The notes under the pieces: generated by a model
Databases searched by the model: none
The model's input: only the letters and a program-made list of their open reading frames with translations
Told to the model about the DNA's origin: nothing
Position numbers and translations under genes: made by a program
Shown: piece after piece, positions 62,386 through 64,000 of the stretch
How positions within the stretch are numbered: the first letter of the stretch is position 1
Layout: every line of letters begins with the position of its first letter
Assembly (NCBI RefSeq): GCF_027924665.1
Contig: NZ_AP027043.1
Location: 3,286,001 to 3,350,000 of the forward strand
DNA length: 64,000 nucleotides
From: Flavobacterium sp. GSB-24
Lineage (GTDB): Bacteria > Bacteroidota > Bacteroidia > Flavobacteriales > Flavobacteriaceae
Direction of reading: 5' to 3'

Positions 62386-63207
62386 ATGACTAAGATTACA
62401 GTAAAAGACGGAACAGAGATTTATTACAAAGATTGGGGAACTGGAACACCAATTTTTTTTCATCATGGCTGGCCATTGTCAGCAGACGATTGGGATGCAC
62501 AATTATTTTTCTTCCTAAACCAAGGATTTAGAGTAATTGCACACGATAGAAGAGGGCACGGAAGATCTACACAAACAGTTACAGGTAATGAGATGGATAC
62601 CTATGCAGCAGATGTAGCAGAACTTACAGCTTTTCTAGATTTAAAAGATGCGATTCATATCGGACATTCGACTGGCGGCGGTGAAGCCATTCGATATGCT
62701 GCAAAATATGGTAAAGATCGAGTGTCTAAAGTGATACTGATTAGTGCTGTAACACCATATATGATTCAAAACGAAAATAATCCTGATGGAGTGCCATTAG
62801 CAGTATTTGATGATATCCGTTTTAATACAGCAAATAACAGACAACAGTTTTATCAGGATATTACTTTTCCTTTTTACGGATACAATAGAGAAGGGGCAGT
62901 TATAAAAAAAGGAATTCAGGATAACTGGTGGCGTCAGGGAATGGCGGGCGGCATAAAAGCACATTTTGACTGCATAAAAGCATTTTCTGAAACAGATTTT
63001 ACAGAGGATTTAAAAAGCGTTGATTATCCAGTACTAATACTTCACGGCGAAGACGATCAAATTGTTCCTCATAATGTTACAGCACTAAGAGCTATTAAAC
63101 TTGTAAAAAATGGAAAATTGATCACTTATCCAGGACTTTGCCACGGAATACCAACAACAGATGCTGATAAAGTGAATTTAGATATACTTAATTTCATTAA
63201 ATCCTAA
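62386..63207 (+). CDS. Alpha/beta hydrolase, non-heme chloroperoxidase-like
   Basis: A 273-residue enzyme matching cofactor-free haloperoxidase/esterase members: FFHHGWPLSADDWD, DRRGHGRS, nucleophile Ser95 in GHSTGG, acid in LHGEDDQIVP and His in GLCHGIP. These enzymes hydrolyse esters and can make peracids. Downstream of another hydrolase and 56 nt before the isochorismatase-family gene. Confidence 0.9.
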   Translation: MTKITVKDGTEIYYKDWGTGTPIFFHHGWPLSADDWDAQLFFFLNQGFRVIAHDRRGHGRSTQTVTGNEMDTYAADVAELTAFLDLKDAIHIGHSTGGGEAIRYAAKYGKDRVSKVILISAVTPYMIQNENNPDGVPLAVFDDIRFNTANNRQQFYQDITFPFYGYNREGAVIKKGIQDNWWRQGMAGGIKAHFDCIKAFSETDFTEDLKSVDYPVLILHGEDDQIVPHNVTALRAIKLVKNGKLITYPGLCHGIPTTDADKVNLDILNFIKS

Positions 63208-63263
63208 GGTTCATTTTGAAATCTATGTGCATTTTAGAAGACGAATTATAAAAATAAAAGAAA

Positions 63264-63881
63264 ATGGATGCAAGTAAATATTCAAAAACAGCCCTGATAT
63301 TAATTGACCCATTCAACGACTTTCTATCTGAGGGAGGGAAACTTTATCCGCTTACAAAAGAAACAGTAGAAGGTATTTCGCTGGTGCAAAATCTTAAAAA
63401 GTTAATTGAAGGAGCAAGAGACCGCAAAATACAAGTTATTTATGCTCCGCATCATCACACAACGAAACCTGATTATTTAAATTGGAAATTTTTAGCACCT
63501 TCTCATGAAGGAAGTCAGAAAGTTGTCTTGTTTGAAAAAAATACTTGGGGAGCTGAGTTTCATCCTGAACTTCAACCACAGCCAGGTGACTTAATAGCTC
63601 AAAATCATTGGACAGCCAGCGGTTTTGCCAATACAGATCTGGATTTTTTATTGCGAGTACATAATATCGATCATATCATACTTGCAGGAATGAGAGCCAA
63701 CACCTGTATTGATTCAACAGCTAGATATGGAGTAGAATTGGGTTATCATGTAACGCTGGTTAAAGATGCAATAGCTGCATTCAATTGGGAAGAAATTCGG
63801 GTTACTGTCGAAATTACTTTTCCAAATTATGGACATGCGATGTTGACTACTGAAGAATTTGTAAATAGTCCTAAATCTTGA
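63264..63881 (+). CDS. Isochorismatase-family cysteine hydrolase
   Basis: A 205-residue enzyme. Catalytic Asp15 in LILIDPFNDFL and nucleophile Cys148 in MRANTCIDSTA, with a preceding LAG that provides the cis-peptide region. Family members hydrolyse isochorismate, nicotinamide, N-carbamoyl compounds or similar amides. It is separated from the next gene by 4 nt. Confidence 0.9.
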   Translation: MDASKYSKTALILIDPFNDFLSEGGKLYPLTKETVEGISLVQNLKKLIEGARDRKIQVIYAPHHHTTKPDYLNWKFLAPSHEGSQKVVLFEKNTWGAEFHPELQPQPGDLIAQNHWTASGFANTDLDFLLRVHNIDHIILAGMRANTCIDSTARYGVELGYHVTLVKDAIAAFNWEEIRVTVEITFPNYGHAMLTTEEFVNSPKS

Positions 63882-63885
63882 AGTA

Positions 63886-64000
63886 ATGGAAATCATTTCA
63901 GAAAGCAGTGCAACAGCCTTAATTAATGCGCCTATAGAAAAGATTGATCTGACAGAATGGCTCTTTAGTTTAAAAAGCCACGAATATCAAGCTTGTTCGC
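63886..64000 (+). CDS. Start of an unidentified gene, cut by window end
   Basis: Thirty-eight codons from the ATG at 63886 are visible, beginning MEIISESSATALINAPIEKI and including DLTEWLFSLKSHEYQ. It starts 4 nt after the isochorismatase-family stop and is surely part of the same operon. I cannot assign a family from this portion. Confidence 0.7.
   Translation, partial: MEIISESSATALINAPIEKIDLTEWLFSLKSHEYQACS

Noticed and set aside
1..64000. tRNA, rRNA, insertion sequences, phage genes
   Set aside because: I looked for acceptor-arm patterns, transposase or integrase motifs and found none I could support. A tRNA scan would settle it.

Overview
The window looks like the chromosome of a Flavobacterium-type Bacteroidota. 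It is AT-rich, promoters match the Bacteroidota pattern TTG-N19-TAnnTTTG (clear copies before kaiC, the 50.1 kb secreted protein and susC), there is a SusC/SusD pair, one protein carries a type IX secretion C-terminal domain, and short intergenic repeats typical of flavobacteria recur. I saw no rRNA, tRNA, CRISPR array, transposase or prophage gene. The genus assignment is inference from these traits.

Layout. 0-4.4 kb: end of a membrane glycosyltransferase, a decayed histidine-kinase fragment, then a heme oxygenase-bacteriophytochrome pair. 4.4-8.6 kb: small transport, acetyltransferase and regulator genes (DMT transporter, two GNAT proteins, LysR, an SMR pump, Crp). 8.7-14.6 kb: a complete RND efflux operon (adaptor, pump, outer-membrane channel). 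14.9-21.9 kb: small unknowns, the oxidative pentose-phosphate operon gnd-zwf-pgl, a cation/proton antiporter and an HxlR regulator. 22.0-25.9 kb: a tightly packed Kai operon, kaiC-kaiB-kaiB-PAS histidine kinase-response regulator. It is flanked by two identical 19-bp sites: one lies in the hxlR promoter, the other just before an SDR gene. 27.2-36.8 kb: universal stress protein, a FabH-like synthase, a LytS/LytTR pair, an AraC regulator and a six-PAS histidine kinase with its receiver.

36.9-43.0 kb is a compact copper-handling cluster. It has two paralogous small C...C-x-G-x-C secreted proteins, a lipoprotein with two FixH/YtkA-like Met/His domains, an OprC/NosA-type TonB receptor with CxxxM and HxM copper ligands, an MbnP-like lipoprotein and a di-heme MbnH-like peroxidase. 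43.1-46.9 kb holds a BlaI/BlaR1-type pair whose BlaR carries eight 29-residue repeats, and a TetR/thioesterase pair with two identical palindromic operators. 47.2-51.9 kb holds a flavin monooxygenase with a DnaJ-like zinc finger, three small or secreted unknowns and a DUF763 protein. 52.2-61.3 kb is a polysaccharide utilisation locus: SusC, SusD, a lipoprotein, and a secreted GH87-type alpha-1,3-glucanase with Ig-like, trefoil-like and T9SS domains. 61.4-64 kb is the start of a hydrolase operon that runs off the window.

The parts most worth following up are the Kai operon and its flanking repeats, and the copper cluster, which joins OprC-like uptake to an MbnP/MbnH pair and to two small Cys-motif proteins of unknown function.
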